A stretch of 64,000 nucleotides of DNA. It comes from Pyrenula massariospora. Taxonomy: Eukaryota > Ascomycota > Eurotiomycetes > Pyrenulales > Pyrenulaceae. Position numbers and translations under genes: made by a program. Where the stretch lies: the NCBI GenBank assembly GCA_021030905.1, contig JAGFMI010000007.1:1-64000 (forward strand), read 5' to 3'. Numbering within the stretch: position 1 is the first letter of the stretch; every line of letters begins with the position of its first letter. Below the pieces are notes generated by a model. That model was not told where the DNA came from. It saw only the letters and a program-made list of their open reading frames with translations, and did not search any database. This document shows positions 11,701 to 23,651 of the stretch, one piece after another.

Positions 11701-14535
11701 TTCTTTTTTAAATAATTTATATATAAATTTAAATATAAATTTCTTTTCTAATTATAATTTAATTTTATAATTTTATAATTAATATTTTGGTAATGTATTT
11801 ATATTTATTTTTTTTTTAAATAATTTACTTTATACAGCATATTTTTAAAATATTATTAAAATTATATATTTTTTTAATACTTTGTTTTTATTGCAACTTT
11901 TTTTTTTTAAATTATTAAAAAAAATCAACCTTTGTTTTGCGAAATTATTTAATTTCAAAAAGGGGACCTTTTAAAGTATTTTTTTATTATTTTTTTTATT
12001 CATCAATATATTACAGCATTGTATAAATTCTTACATGGTTATATAATTACATTTATTAAATTTGAACTTTTTTATTTACCAATTAATATTCAGATTATAC
12101 TTTTATAATTATGGTATATTAAAAATTATTTAATTAATTATTATTATTATAACATCTAAATATATTGTTTTAATATAATTATTCATTTTACATTATAAAG
12201 ATTTTATTTTAATTAATATTTTTTATATTTTTAATTTATTTCCTTTAACAATTAACATATTGTATATTTTGATTTTTTTTTTGTTAAAATTTTTAACTTA
12301 TCTATACATCCTTAAAATATAATATTTGTTGTAGCTTTAAAATTAATTAAAGTTTTTATCCTTTATTTATAAAAAGTAATCTTTTTCTTTATAATATATA
12401 TACTTTCAATATTTACTAATTGTTTTAAGGTTATAATATAAACCTTTTCTTTTCAACTTATTAATTAAAGGATTCATCTTTTGTTTCTTTTAAACTTTTT
12501 TTATCCAATTCCTCAAATTTTTTTTATAATTTATACTTTTAAAAATATTGCTGTATATTTATACTGTATTTTTAATATAAAAATTTATTCATATAAATAT
12601 ATTATAATAATTAAATATATTTATTATTAGTTCAATTTCTCCATTTTTTTTTATATCAAATTCAAAAATTGCCAAAAAATAAATTTTAAATATATTTATC
12701 TTCCAAATAATCTTTACATAAATTAATAAAACAATAAATTTAAAATATTTTTATATATTTTATTTTTAAATGCGCCTTTTAATACATTGCTTATTTTATA
12801 TAAATTTTTATAATTTAATAATATTAAACATTTAATTTAAATACCGCTTTTAATATTAACTGTTATAATATAACTTTTTAAATTTATAATATTAATTTTT
12901 ATACTATCTTTTTTTTTTATCAATTTAAAGTAACAAAAAAATATTATTATTATAAATATGCTGTATTATTTTGTTATTTTATTATTAAATATTCATCTTT
13001 AACTTTCTTAACTCTGTACATAATTTTTCAAGATTAATAAATTTTATATTTATTTAATAGGTATAACTTTCAATCTCTTAATTAATATTTTTAAAATTAT
13101 TTTTATTTAATAATTTATATCCTTTAGTTTAATGTTTTTATTTTTCCTAAAAAATAAATATTAATTCTTTTATTGTGTAAATAATATAAACATTTTTTAT
13201 TTTTACATTTTTTTTATATTTTTATATATACCTTTTTATAATACAATTTTCTAAACTTCTTTTTTACTGTTTAATAAAATATATATTTTTCATACACACA
13301 TTTACTTCAATAAATCTCTTTATAAAAAAGATTCTGTTTATTAAAATGTGAATTTTTTTTATATTTTTTTAAAATAACTAAACAGTGTTTATTTTTAATA
13401 TATATTTTTTATTTTTTATCATATTGTTTAAATAAATTGGTTTTTTTTTTTATTTTTTTTAACTGTATAACTTCATCATCCTTTAATACTGTATAGTTAT
13501 ATAGTAATAATTTTTTTTAAATTCAAATTTTTTTATCGGTAAACTGGCTCAATATATTTCAATTTTTTTTTTTAAGATCCATTTTATTTTCTATTTCCAT
13601 TAACTTTTTAAATATTTATATAATTTTTAAAATATCTATTTAATAAATTATATTAAATTTATATATTAATTTACTTCAACAGTTTTAAATTATATAATTT
13701 TTCTTTTTATATAAATAACAGCTTTTAACTATATTTTTATTTATATTTTTTTTTTTTAATAATTTTCTTTTCACATTGTTAATTTGCATTATATTTAAAT
13801 TAAAAGTTTTTACTCTCTATATATAAGAGTGTTCAAATTTTTAAAAAATTTCTTTAAATATTTATTAACATTTCGCATTATATTAATTATAAAATTATTT
13901 CAACTTATAATTTTTTAATTAATTATTTAAATATATTATTTTCTTCATCAAGTTTTTTAATAAAAATAGGTTTGTTTTTATTTACATAAATTTATTTTTA
14001 ATGTTGTCTTTTAATTTAATTTTAAATATTATTATAAAAACTTCATTTTTTTATTTCAGTTTTATAAAAATTTTTTTAAAATATTGAACATATTTCGCCG
14101 CAAAATATATTTATTTAATTTATTATATAATTTTATCAACATTTTTTTTAATGTTTGTTATTCTAAATACTTTTTTTATTTTTTTTTAAAAAATAATAAA
14201 ATCTCCAAAAACTTTAATAGCAGTAATTTTAAAGTTGTTTAAATTTTTTTCTCTTTTAACTTTAATTAATAAATAGTTCTGTATTTATAGCTTAAGTTAT
14301 TTATAAATCCTTCTTTAAAATAACCCTACTGTAAACATAATATATTTATTAATAGTAATTTTGTTACCCTAAAATTTAAAATAAATTTAGTATTAAGTAA
14401 ATCAATTATTAAATTTTTAACAATTTTCATTATATTTATTGAGCAAAAATCCTTTTACCTCTTTAATATTTACAAAATTAGTTAAAGATTTTTTTTAATC
14501 TAAATGAGTTATCTTTAAAAATATTTAAAATATTA

Positions 14536-14923
14536 TATAAATACTTTTAAATTACCGAAAGGTATTTATATAAATTAATTTTTAAAAAATAATTTAGGAT
14601 TAAATCAAAAAAGAAAATATTTATGAAAAGTTTACAAAGATAATTCAATACTTTTATAATTAATTAAATGTTTAATTATTTAAGTTAAATATATTTTTAC
14701 TTTTAGAGAAAGGCGAAACTAACTTCTATATATTTAAAGCTGATAATCACAAATCAAAATAAATAATAGTTGTAACTATCACTCCTACTAACTATAATTA
14801 TTACTTATAATAGCCATAACTATTACTTTATAATAATATAAATTATTAATCACATGATCCCTAATATTACTTTATTGAATAGTATAAGTACCGTTTAAAG
14901 TTCCTTCGGAAGGGGCTGCAACA
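14536..14923 (-). repeat. 5' LTR of the gypsy element (388 bp)
   Basis: It aligns end to end with 8119-8506 with no indel. Shared blocks include ATACTTTTAAATTACCGAAA at the left and GTATAAGTACCGTTTAAAGT near the right, ending in GCAACA. Differences are nearly all transitions. It is called 5' because the reverse transcriptase relic reads on the minus strand. Confidence 0.85.
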
Positions 14924-15350
14924 ATTATTTAATGTACTATATATATCGACCTTTAAAAATAGTATTTTTAAAATATTTTAAATTTATTTATTTTATTATA
15001 AATTAAAACAAATAGTTATAAAATATAATAAAATAATTAATTATATAAAATAGAAATATTGTAATTATTTAATTATAATTATAAATTTAAATAAAAAAAT
15101 ATATATAGACATAGTTATAAAAAATTGTTTTATAATATTAAAACTATTAAATTGTACTAGCCAGATTAAGTAATTAAAATTAAAGCTGCGGGCGGTTCCG
15201 TCACACTAGTAAACACATAATTCGAACTACGGCTACGTAGAGCGCCGTCTTCTGCTCTTTCCCAAGCCACCTCAATGAAGCCATATTGCCCTATAGCAAA
15301 GCCTTAAGACAAGTATTCTCTTAACTTGAACATACTACTAATCTCGACCC

Positions 15351-16461
15351 TCACAGACTAACACTAAACTTTACTCCACTATACCCCTGCATCAGCCTCC
15401 CTAAGCCTCCCTCGATTGCCTGGAGCCCTTTCCCCACCACCTCAACCTTCAGCGGCAGCGTGTACTTCCCCTCTGAGATCAGCCTCGCCAGCCACGTTAT
15501 CGCCCCAACTCCCCCATCGCTCCCAAACAGCTGCCGCCCAAACACCATCGCCACCTGCACCCCCTCGGGGGCCTTCACGTTCTGCCCCGTCACCGGTGCG
15601 GCGTACAGCTTCGGTCCGTCGTGTCTCAGCGCGTCAAACACCGCCGGCGCCGACGCCGCTGCGCCGACGGCGTCTAGGATGGCGTCTACGCCGGCTCCTC
15701 CTGGGCCGGCGGATTTGATGATGGCGGGGTCCTGCTGGGTGGCGCGCTCGAGGGTCTTGGTGGCGCCGAGGGAGCGGAGGTGGGCGTGGTGGGATGCCGA
15801 GCTAGTGGTAATAAGGGTGGCGGAGGGGAGGGCGAGGCGTAGGAGTTGGAGGGCGGAGGCACCGACGGCGGAGCTGGCGCCCAGGATGAGGATAGATTGC
15901 GGAGGTTTGGATGGAGGCGAGGAGTTTCCGAAGCCTGGGAGGGGGAGTTTGAGACCGGTGATTATGCAGGCGGCTGCTGTGAGGAAGCAGATTCTGTAGG
16001 AAGGGGGCGGATTAGCTTCGGATAAGTATTGGCACCTCGAAAAAGCATGAAAACAGATGTATTAAGGCTAGGTTTTCTGGTATGTGTACTTACGGGAGCG
16101 AGGCTGCCTCCTCGAAACTCAATGAACGTGGCTTCTTCGCAACGAAGTGCTCTGGAACGGTACAAGTCTCTTGGAACGCGCCAGCTTTGTTGTCCATCCC
16201 GGCCAGACTGAAAACCTCGTCACCGGGCTTGACGGACATGACGCCCTCTCCAACAGACTCAACCACTCCGGCAACGTCCACTCCGAGTACAGTCGGCCAT
16301 GATGGGACTGTTGCGCCAAATTTGAGGTTCTTCCAATCGACAGGGTTCAATCCTATGGCCTTCTCTCGGATACATACCTCCTTCGCGCCGGGCTTAGGTG
16401 TAGGCACATTGACAAGAGCAAATGGACCGCCTTGCTTAGTTGCTTGTAATTGCGCGGGCAT
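15351..16461 (-). CDS. Zinc-type alcohol dehydrogenase-like / trans-enoyl reductase-like MDR protein
   Basis: Medium-chain dehydrogenase/reductase of 336 residues, probably an NADPH-dependent oxidoreductase of the ToxD / trans-acting enoyl-reductase group. Exon 1 is 16461-16094 and exon 2 is 15993-15351; the 100-bp intron begins GTAAGT and ends CTACAG. The N-terminal GroES-like part shows IGLNPVDWK, LGVDVAGVVESVG and the PGDEVF turn; the Rossmann part shows ILGASSAVGASALQLL, which binds the cofactor. The usual zinc ligands are not evident, as is common for enoyl-reductase-type members. The start is the ATG of MPAQLQATKQ; an upstream in-frame extension would need a GTG start. It is the first gene beyond the AT-rich block. 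No polyketide synthase is in view, so a secondary-metabolism role is only suggested by family. Quinone reductase is the main alternative. Confidence 0.88.
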
Positions 16462-19400
16462 GGTTGATGGTGAACAGTAAGAAGCTGCAAACACGCTGAT
16501 AGTGATGTTTTTCCGACGATTGAGACGGGAGGAATTTTGATGTAAGAGGCCGATGTGGTATTATAAGAGGCATGGTGAGCTTCATGGCTGTGATAAAAGA
16601 TACGGATGATACTAGCAAGAATGTACAGGAACGATCGTAAATCCGACGTGGTCCCGGTCCCGGCTGTGATCGACGCCGAGGGTGTGGGGAGTTTCTCATT
16701 GGTTCCGAGAACGTGTGGACGGCTGTGCCTGGACAAGCGTTGTATGTCGGAATGTAGATACTCAATAGGGAGGGTTTGTGCAACTTGAAGCGCTCCAACT
16801 AAGCTCCCGCAAGGCCACACGGAGATACGGTTACCCCTCGATGACATCAACAAGTTCTCGAGGCCAGCAAAGCTCGAAACAGCGGATGGAATTCCCGGGC
16901 CACGCTGAAGGCTGCTCTCGTGTAACACAAGCGTTCCATCCAATTCGGAGATAGTGACTTATCTCCCCTATCCCCAAATGTCCCCGAAGGCCTCTAAAGA
17001 AGAACAAGTACGAGCTGGAGCTGAAAAGATATCAGCAAAGCAGGCAGACAGATGTCAGGCTGGTTGCAGCTGAGCAAGATGTTGTGCAAGGCTTCCAAGA
17101 CAAGGCCCGATCATCCGGGATCAACTTTCTTTCTTCACATATTGCGTGTAGGCGCTATAGCCATAATGAGTCCCTTCTCAAGGTGAGCGTTGGCAAGCAC
17201 ACTTAGTCGTCTATATGAGAGAAAATATGACTGGGCTGGAATGAAGAATATCTACATGAGGGTGATCATGCGAAGAATTGGAAGGCATCTGAGACACTAA
17301 ATGCGATGTCGGAGTAGATATCCAAGGGGAAGAAGAGGGAATTGGATTTACTTGACTGCACCTAGAATTGGGTGAGTAGTCCTGACATATTCCAACTCGG
17401 TGCCTTAACATACCTTCATTTGAAGAAAGCCAAATTTGCTCCTTGCTGTGCGGTAAATAATTGGAGAAGAGCCTATGACGGGAAGTGGAGCTTTAACAAC
17501 TCGTGGACCCGGCATTCTCTCTGCTTTATATCATAGTCTACTCATGTGTTCATCAAAGAAGACCTTTGACTCCGCTGATGTGTGATTACTTCGTTTCTTG
17601 TCTACCTCCTCTCGCTCAATGGCCATCTTCCCATCCAACCATAGGAACGTTGATCCTATGCCGAGCATGCATCCCCGCTGAGCAAGACGGATAGGACCTT
17701 GAGACGTGAACCGAAGAATAAGATCTTACACTTCGAGGGGGAGACAATGGATTGGGGTCGAAGAACGTTCGAACCGTGTTGCCGAAAGGAGCAGATCGAC
17801 GGCACGATCGGATGGAGGGTTCCCGCCGTCAAGAAGACGTTCCGCAGGGGTCTAGGTCAACCTGTCTCCGTCTGCATGGCAAAGAATGACTTGTCGCACT
17901 GACAAAATGAGATACTCTGTTCCTCTAACTAACAATTTCTTATTCGATTTTTCGATCATGTGTTCTCGGACCATGTTCAGACATTGCTTTGGGTCTTGCG
18001 ATAACACGTTCAATGAGCACCGCAGCCGAATTAGCGCCGAATCAAAGTGATTTCGTTGCGGGAGTTGATCGACCTAGACATAGGGCCCTTTTGAGAGTCT
18101 TGGATGAAGCTAAAGTCCTGGACGTTCCTCGATAGTAAGTTTGTTGTAGCTATTCGTGAAATGGCACATGCGAGTTTCCAAAAGGTTACATCATTATATC
18201 GACGTCGAAGAGTATGCCGCCATTGCTGACCAAAGTCGTTGAGCAATCTTTGGACGAAAGCTTTATTTCGTTACGAAACCTGAAGTTCGGGCTTCCAACA
18301 TGGTTCTGAAAAGTCCTCTGGGTATGGCGGACACGGTGGATCCCAGCATTCGAAGTCCTCAAATGAGAATTGATGCTGACGGACAAGATCGAGGGAGGTA
18401 CGGCCACTTTGACCAGCTTCAACGAAAAAGAATACGATCCTGTCCAGATCGAATATCCAAACTGTTTCAATTCCTATGCAACTCCTATCACTGAAGTGGT
18501 TGATAATGTCGTAAGATGCTTCCCATTCCCAGAATCCACAGGCAACTCGCGACATAGAGTTTCGAATGTTAGGCCGAGGAAGTTAAGCTTATTGTTGCCG
18601 AAGGCTTTCTGCTGCGACTTGCCTTTTGATGTTCCAACGAGAGCTCTGGAGAATACATCGAAGCGATATATATTACAGCTCTCTCTCTGAGTCTAGCCCT
18701 TGTATTTGGTCTCTGTTGTATGTGAGCTCCCTCTTAGTACAAAGATGGGAAAGATGGGAGCTACGACCTTTGAAGACAATGCAGATGAAGGACTCTATGG
18801 CTGATTAGCGTATGCGAACACTGGTGATGATAATTAGGATAAAGCCTACACCGGAAAGAGTCTGGAAAAAACAACCGTAATGGAACAAAAGCCAGAGCGT
18901 ATTCAAGAGCGTAAGTAGGTAAGGGTACGTTGCTAAAGAATTTGACCAGTCTGGGTGTGAAGCAACGCCTACTAATGACAGCGGTCCAAAGCGGCCACGA
19001 CAAAGTCAAAGTGAGCGTTAGAGGGGCTGCCAGCTGGTTTCAAGCCCCTTTGATCGGATGGCACAATAGAGACATGGCATAAAGTTGGTGATGAATCCAG
19101 TAAACAGTTGAGGAGTGGTACGAACCCTCGCCTGGCGGTAGACTGCGTTGCGATGCACGGCCCAGTAGCCTTCGTAGCGATATCATCTAATCAACGTCTC
19201 CGTGTGATCCTTGATATTCCTCGAGTCTTACTGATATTCATCTGCTTTTCTCAGCTTATGTATCCTGAGTTGGCATCTGTCATGAGCGCGCGATACTATG
19301 CTGTGACTTTCGGGTGCTGAGAAATCGCGGGTCTGGCTAAGCTTTCATGGCCATGGTTGGGGGAGACCTCAGAATAGACAACATGGAGGAAATGCGACTG

Positions 19401-19521
19401 ATGAGGCAGCTAGCGCTATTTTGATTAAGACTGTCCTGTAAATTGTGCAAAGCTCCTCGCGGAGGTTCGCTCAGAGGCTGAAGGCTGGTAAAAATAGGGA
19501 TAGCTTTGCTCAATAGAACAC
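16462..19521. other. 3.1 kb without a supported gene
   Basis: Many short overlapping frames occur on both strands, the longest under 200 codons, and none resembles a known family. A stretch at 18370-18690 (+) and its antisense frames look vaguely protein-like but have no start context, no splice pattern and no recognised motif. It contains the promoter of the reductase gene at 16461 and otherwise looks like non-coding or decayed DNA. Confidence 0.5.
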
Positions 19522-20722
19522 TTAAAGCTTAGCTCTTACCCTCTCATCCTCTATCCTCCTTCCAGTCTCATCAAACTCAATCTTCTTCCCGCTGATCAAA
19601 CTTTCCTGTAATGCGCAACCGATCCTCACCGCATTTACCGCTCCATCCAACCGCATTGGCACCGGTGAATCATCCAGACAACATGCCGTAAATTCATTCG
19701 CCTCTCTGATGAACGCTTCGCGAAATCTCCCGTAGTAATCTGGCGGGATCTCCCTCCAAATACCCGTCGAATTATGAATGATGACATGGTTTATCTGGGG
19801 CTGCATGTTAATACTTACTTTGCCTTCTGTGCCAATAATCTCTGTGCAATCTTCTTGACCGGCGGCCATCATCCGCGAGCAATACAGCTGCGTGATCTTC
19901 CCGTCATAGAATTCGATGATGCCGATAGCATTATCACGGTCATTGGTTTTCCGCAGCTCCGGCTGCACAGCTGTGATGCCCACTGCGGAGACACTTTTAA
20001 CAATAGAGTCTTCACCAAAGAACCACAGCGCAAGGTCGATATCATGTATACTGCAGTCAACGAAGATACCACCGGAGAATCTGCTGTATGCGACGAAGAA
20101 GCCTGAGGGATCTAGCTTATCACATGTCTGCGAGCGAAAGACTGAAGGACGGCCAATGGCTCCGGAGGAAACTCGGGCGTAGGCGTCGCGGTAAGAGGTG
20201 TCAAAACGTCGCGAAAAACCGCAAATGACTTTCTGCTTCGGATTTTGTCGGACTGAAGCTTTGTATGCGGCGACAACTGACTGGGACTGAAGGCTGTGAG
20301 GGGATGATAGTGTCGGGAATGATTATGACTTAATACACACCACTTCAATGTTCGTCGAGAGAGGTTTCTCGCACAGAACGTGCAAACCCTTGTCAATGGC
20401 TTTGATAGCTTGTTCAGCATGAACTGCAGTGGCGCTGGCGATGATGACCGCCTGTAGGCCCTCATGATTCAACATATCTTCGTAGTCATGGTAGAGCTTG
20501 ACATCCTCTAGATTCTTGCGAGCCCACCTCGATTCATTCTCGTCTGGTGTGCTTGCTGCTACAAGCTCGGCGCGAGGGGTGAGGTCTTTGAAATGATGGG
20601 CGTGGCGTGTGCTTAGGGAAATAATTAGTAGACGCTAAGCTTTCGCTAATCGCGACTGACCCCATCCTCCCCAGGCCGGCTACACCAACTTTCAGCTTCG
20701 GCACCACCATGTTGGATTCCAC
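19522..20722 (-). CDS. Gfo/Idh/MocA-family oxidoreductase, inositol 2-dehydrogenase-like
   Basis: NAD(P)-dependent sugar or inositol dehydrogenase of about 365 residues. Exons: 20722-20661, 20611-20341 and 20286-19522. Intron 1 (49 bp) begins GTCAGT and contains a perfect TACTAAT branch site; intron 2 (54 bp) begins GTGTGT, and its acceptor could alternatively lie a few bases upstream. The N-terminus has the Rossmann fingerprint VGVAGLGRMGTRHAHHF. The family's EKP motif appears as HVLCEKPLS with the catalytic-region lysine. Further on are VICGFSRRFD and HDIDLALWFFGE, the latter carrying the His-Asp pair typical of myo-inositol and scyllo-inositol dehydrogenases. Its neighbours, myo-inositol oxygenase (23652) and an aldo/keto reductase (25486), make an inositol role likely. 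The exact substrate cannot be fixed from sequence; glucose-fructose oxidoreductase-type activity is the alternative. Confidence 0.9.
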
Positions 20723-23651
20723 AAAAGAGCCAAAAGATTTAAAACTTGAGAATGGACTGTATCCGACGTGAGAGTCCTACTTTGCAAGTAACAATATTCA
20801 AGAGAAGCGCAACAGCCTCGGTAGGCGGTCAAAGGCGGAGGAACTCAGGACAAGATAAGTAAAAAGGGTTGAAGCTGATTAAGGCGGAGTTGGCCGCAGT
20901 TGAAAAGCGGGAGAGCCTCTGCGCAGGAGAGTCAATAGAGCAGCGCAACAGTCGAAGCGGCAAAGCAACCGAGACATCTTCAAGGTGAGGCATGTGCGAG
21001 AGAAAATTGGATAGCCACAGGTGGATCATTCTAGACAGCGTTGTGGACTATGTGACGGATGGAGGGAGCTAACTGAGCCTTCCCGTGGTGGAACGTTCAG
21101 CGACGCGCACAAATGCGACTGACCAGTGAGTGACGCTATGGGCCGTTCCTCTCCTGTGGAGAGCCAAGGACTCGGGCCATTGGCGACGTCTGGAAGCCTA
21201 TGATTAGACAGCACGAGCGACGTTGCGGCGAAAGGCTTGCGGGGAGGAGGGATTCTGCAACATTAGTTACAAAGCCAGTGATCGCTGTAGCGCAGCCCTG
21301 CTCGAGGGCGAGGAAAGACAACAAACGTTGTTGGAAGGACTGTCGAGTCGCGAACAGTTCATCTCCTGCACCTTTGCGGCGGGTGCTTGTGCGATATGGC
21401 TCCCATTGATCGCAAGATACCCTGCAGGCAACGAGAGGCGTGGCTCGGGAGATCTACGGGGAAGCGGAACGGCCACGCACGCGGCATCTCCCGCAACACC
21501 CCTTTCCTGATGAAGCTCGATGCTGAAAAAGTAGCATTGATCTTGGATCGCTGGACACGCACGAACAGTCAGCTCTGGATGTCGCCTCAAATGGTCAAGT
21601 TTCGATGTCTTGCCTTTGTGACTGAATATCGGTTCATACCGTGTCACAGGAGCGTCGCCTGCCATGGTCACGACAACGCACATTTCTCAAACGAAAGGGA
21701 CTGGATCCATCACTGCATGAAAGCTCAGCCTGGCGAGATTGTCGAAGCCAATACGCCTACTCTTGTGACGGCCTAGCTTAAGTATAGAGCCCCATGTCCC
21801 CACACAGATCCATGAGCTAAGAAAAATGCGTAGACTGAGAGCTAGATGCGACGCTTTTAAATCTGAGCACGACAATGAGGCGGATCTGTTCTATCGGCTA
21901 GGACCTGGTCAGGAAAGTTTTTGGTGTCTCCGACCCAAGAACAGGCGGTAATCCTGACGCCTGCATTGCTCGAAGTCCAGGCTATTGCGTATGAGAGCTG
22001 AGCGAGATACCGAAGAGACACCCGACTGAGACATGACGGGATTGCAAACGCAGGATGCGGTGGATAGATCTGCAGAGGGCTTTAGAGACCCGAGAATGGT
22101 ACTGGATCCGGACCGAGCGGTTAGATGGCAAACAAGGCGACCTTCTAAGCTGAACCGTGTTATGGCTCTTGCTATTTCCGATTTCAGACTATCATCGTAT
22201 GCATAGCTGTGGCGTTGATCACCGGGAGCAAATTCCGCGTACTATCTTTGCAACAACAGTCTTTCAAGAGCCAAACATGGATGCCCTATGGAAGTGAGTA
22301 CTGCAGCGGAACACTTCATAAATGCGTTACTAGAAAGAATTGCCAGGATCGATGCCGAGAGGATGTTCCCGTCCAGCCCTCAGTGAGGCGCGAAAGATCT
22401 GCAGAAAAAAGCCTTGAGTTGGTCCGGTTCAAGAGTGTTTCTACAAGGCTGAGTCCTAAGATGGCTGTACGAGCATTATTCGTTATCTGGGTTTGGGCAT
22501 GTATCTGACCTCGCCGCGCGGGATCTTCAGCTCCAGGCTGGGATGAAAGGGTCCGGTAGGACATAGGGACTGTGCATGTGGAGATGCAGCTACGGGTTGA
22601 CAAGCATATCCGGGGTTGGATCATCGCGACGATCCGATCCACGAGAGCGGTGAAACGCTTCTGGTCTGGCATCTCGAGCGAACGGTGCGAATGTTTTTCC
22701 GAGTGCTTGGGAAGCAAAGCTCAAGGCGGGCGGCAATTGAGCATTTAAGGAAATGATGGGGGGTTCTGGGCCCCCTCAGGGAGGGGCGGGGGTTCATGAA
22801 GTGGCGGGCCTTGGCAGCGGTAGGTTGAAAGATCCCAACAGCCTGGGATCACCGATAGGGATTAGCCCTGGCCGCGCAACAGTCGGAGAACGTGAGGCGT
22901 CTTCTTGGGACCTGTCGACCACTCGTCAAGCAAACACCTCAGACAGCACCCAGCGTCGGCCACGGGTCACACAAATACCCTGGCCTCCCGCCATCCCCGA
23001 GCCATCCAAATGTCGAATTTCCTCTGCAGCATCCTGGAGATGGACAGCTTGTGCTCGGCTTGTTGCCGGCAGGAGAGTTCGAGGACTGTTTCTCCAACGG
23101 TGCCCGGTGTTAGACTCAGGAGACGGTGGATTTCACGAAGATTTCTGGTGAGAAGCACGATGTGAATGGGAGGCTCGGCAAGTGCTGTGGATACGCGTCG
23201 GGTATTGAGAAGGTGGAACGGCGGCCCACAAAGATGGAGAGGCTGACCGGCGATAAGGCTCAGGCGTCGAGCTCACCTTCGGAACCTGTCAACATCGCCT
23301 GGTCGCTTTGACCTCAAGCTGCAACTAAGAGAGAGGAGCCTGGGATGGCACGTCATGGGAGAGTTGCCTGATCAAGTTTCCAAGTGTGGCGATGTCATTC
23401 AGCTCTCTGCGATGTCGCTCCTTCACTGCATCCCCACAGTCTCCTTGTAGAATGCAGGCGTCGTTTGCCATTGCGCCGAGACATGCCCACCTCATATTCT
23501 ATCACTCGTGGCACTGTTCTTTTAGCATCCGATTTCAAATATCTCCACCCCTTCTATCCTGTCTTGAAAAACATCTTCGCTTCCCTAGGCTTTCTCAAAT
23601 ATTTGTCTCCCATCAACGGTCAACCAGACTTTGTCTATATCCGCAACAGCC
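20723..23651. other. 2.9 kb between divergent genes, no supported CDS
   Basis: This stretch separates the minus-strand inositol-dehydrogenase-like gene from the plus-strand inositol oxygenase gene. Open frames of 60-138 codons exist on both strands (for example 21267-21683 minus and 22753-23151 plus) but overlap each other, lack splice structure and match no family I know. It may hold a shared upstream regulatory region or a decayed gene. Confidence 0.5.

Larger units (their letters stand above)
8119..14923 (-). mobile_element. RIP-degraded Ty3/gypsy LTR retrotransposon, full length
   Basis: Two direct repeats of exactly 388 bp (8119-8506 and 14536-14923) bound about 6.0 kb of extremely AT-rich DNA. 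The left copy begins TG and ends CA as LTRs do; in the right copy the TG has become TA. Translating the minus strand between them gives gypsy-type reverse transcriptase blocks, so transcription ran leftward and the right-hand repeat is the 5' LTR. Coding capacity is destroyed: tryptophan and glutamine codons have become stops and glycine codons lysine or asparagine codons. ATTAT occurs at 8115-8119 and 14924-14928, but in this composition that is weak support for a target duplication. Gag, protease and integrase were not identified with confidence. Confidence 0.85.
1..15160. other. AT-rich, RIP-degenerated, gene-free block
   Basis: Almost the whole stretch is A and T, with abundant TpA and very few G or C, and no open frame that looks like a protein. 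Normal composition begins sharply near 15160. Repeated segments inside it differ almost only by C/T and G/A transitions, the known mark of RIP in Pezizomycotina. I infer a dead-transposon isochore, perhaps subtelomeric or centromeric. No telomeric repeat is seen at the left edge, so its chromosomal position is unknown. It is not mitochondrial DNA: no rRNA, tRNA or respiratory genes are present. Confidence 0.88.

Noticed and set aside
8115-14928. ATTAT as target-site duplication of the gypsy element
   Set aside because: A 5-bp A/T match is expected by chance here, and it would use the T of the LTR's TG; not claimed.
1-15160. Mitochondrial or plastid insertion because of the high AT content
   Set aside because: No organellar genes or RNAs; instead there are transition-biased repeat copies and a gypsy element, which RIP explains.
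16353-16943. 196-codon minus-strand frame overlapping the reductase start
   Set aside because: It runs across the reductase promoter and first exon in the wrong frame and has no motif.
18186-18690. Possible protein-coding relic on either strand (frames of about 95-106 codons)
   Set aside because: Opposing frames overlap, there is no start or splice context, and no family is recognised; left as unassigned.
21267-21683. 138-codon minus-strand frame between the inositol genes
   Set aside because: No motif, overlaps several equally long frames, and the composition is not gene-like.
22753-23151. 132-codon plus-strand frame upstream of inositol oxygenase
   Set aside because: Gly/Pro/Ser-rich with no recognisable domain; three overlapping frames of similar length suggest chance.
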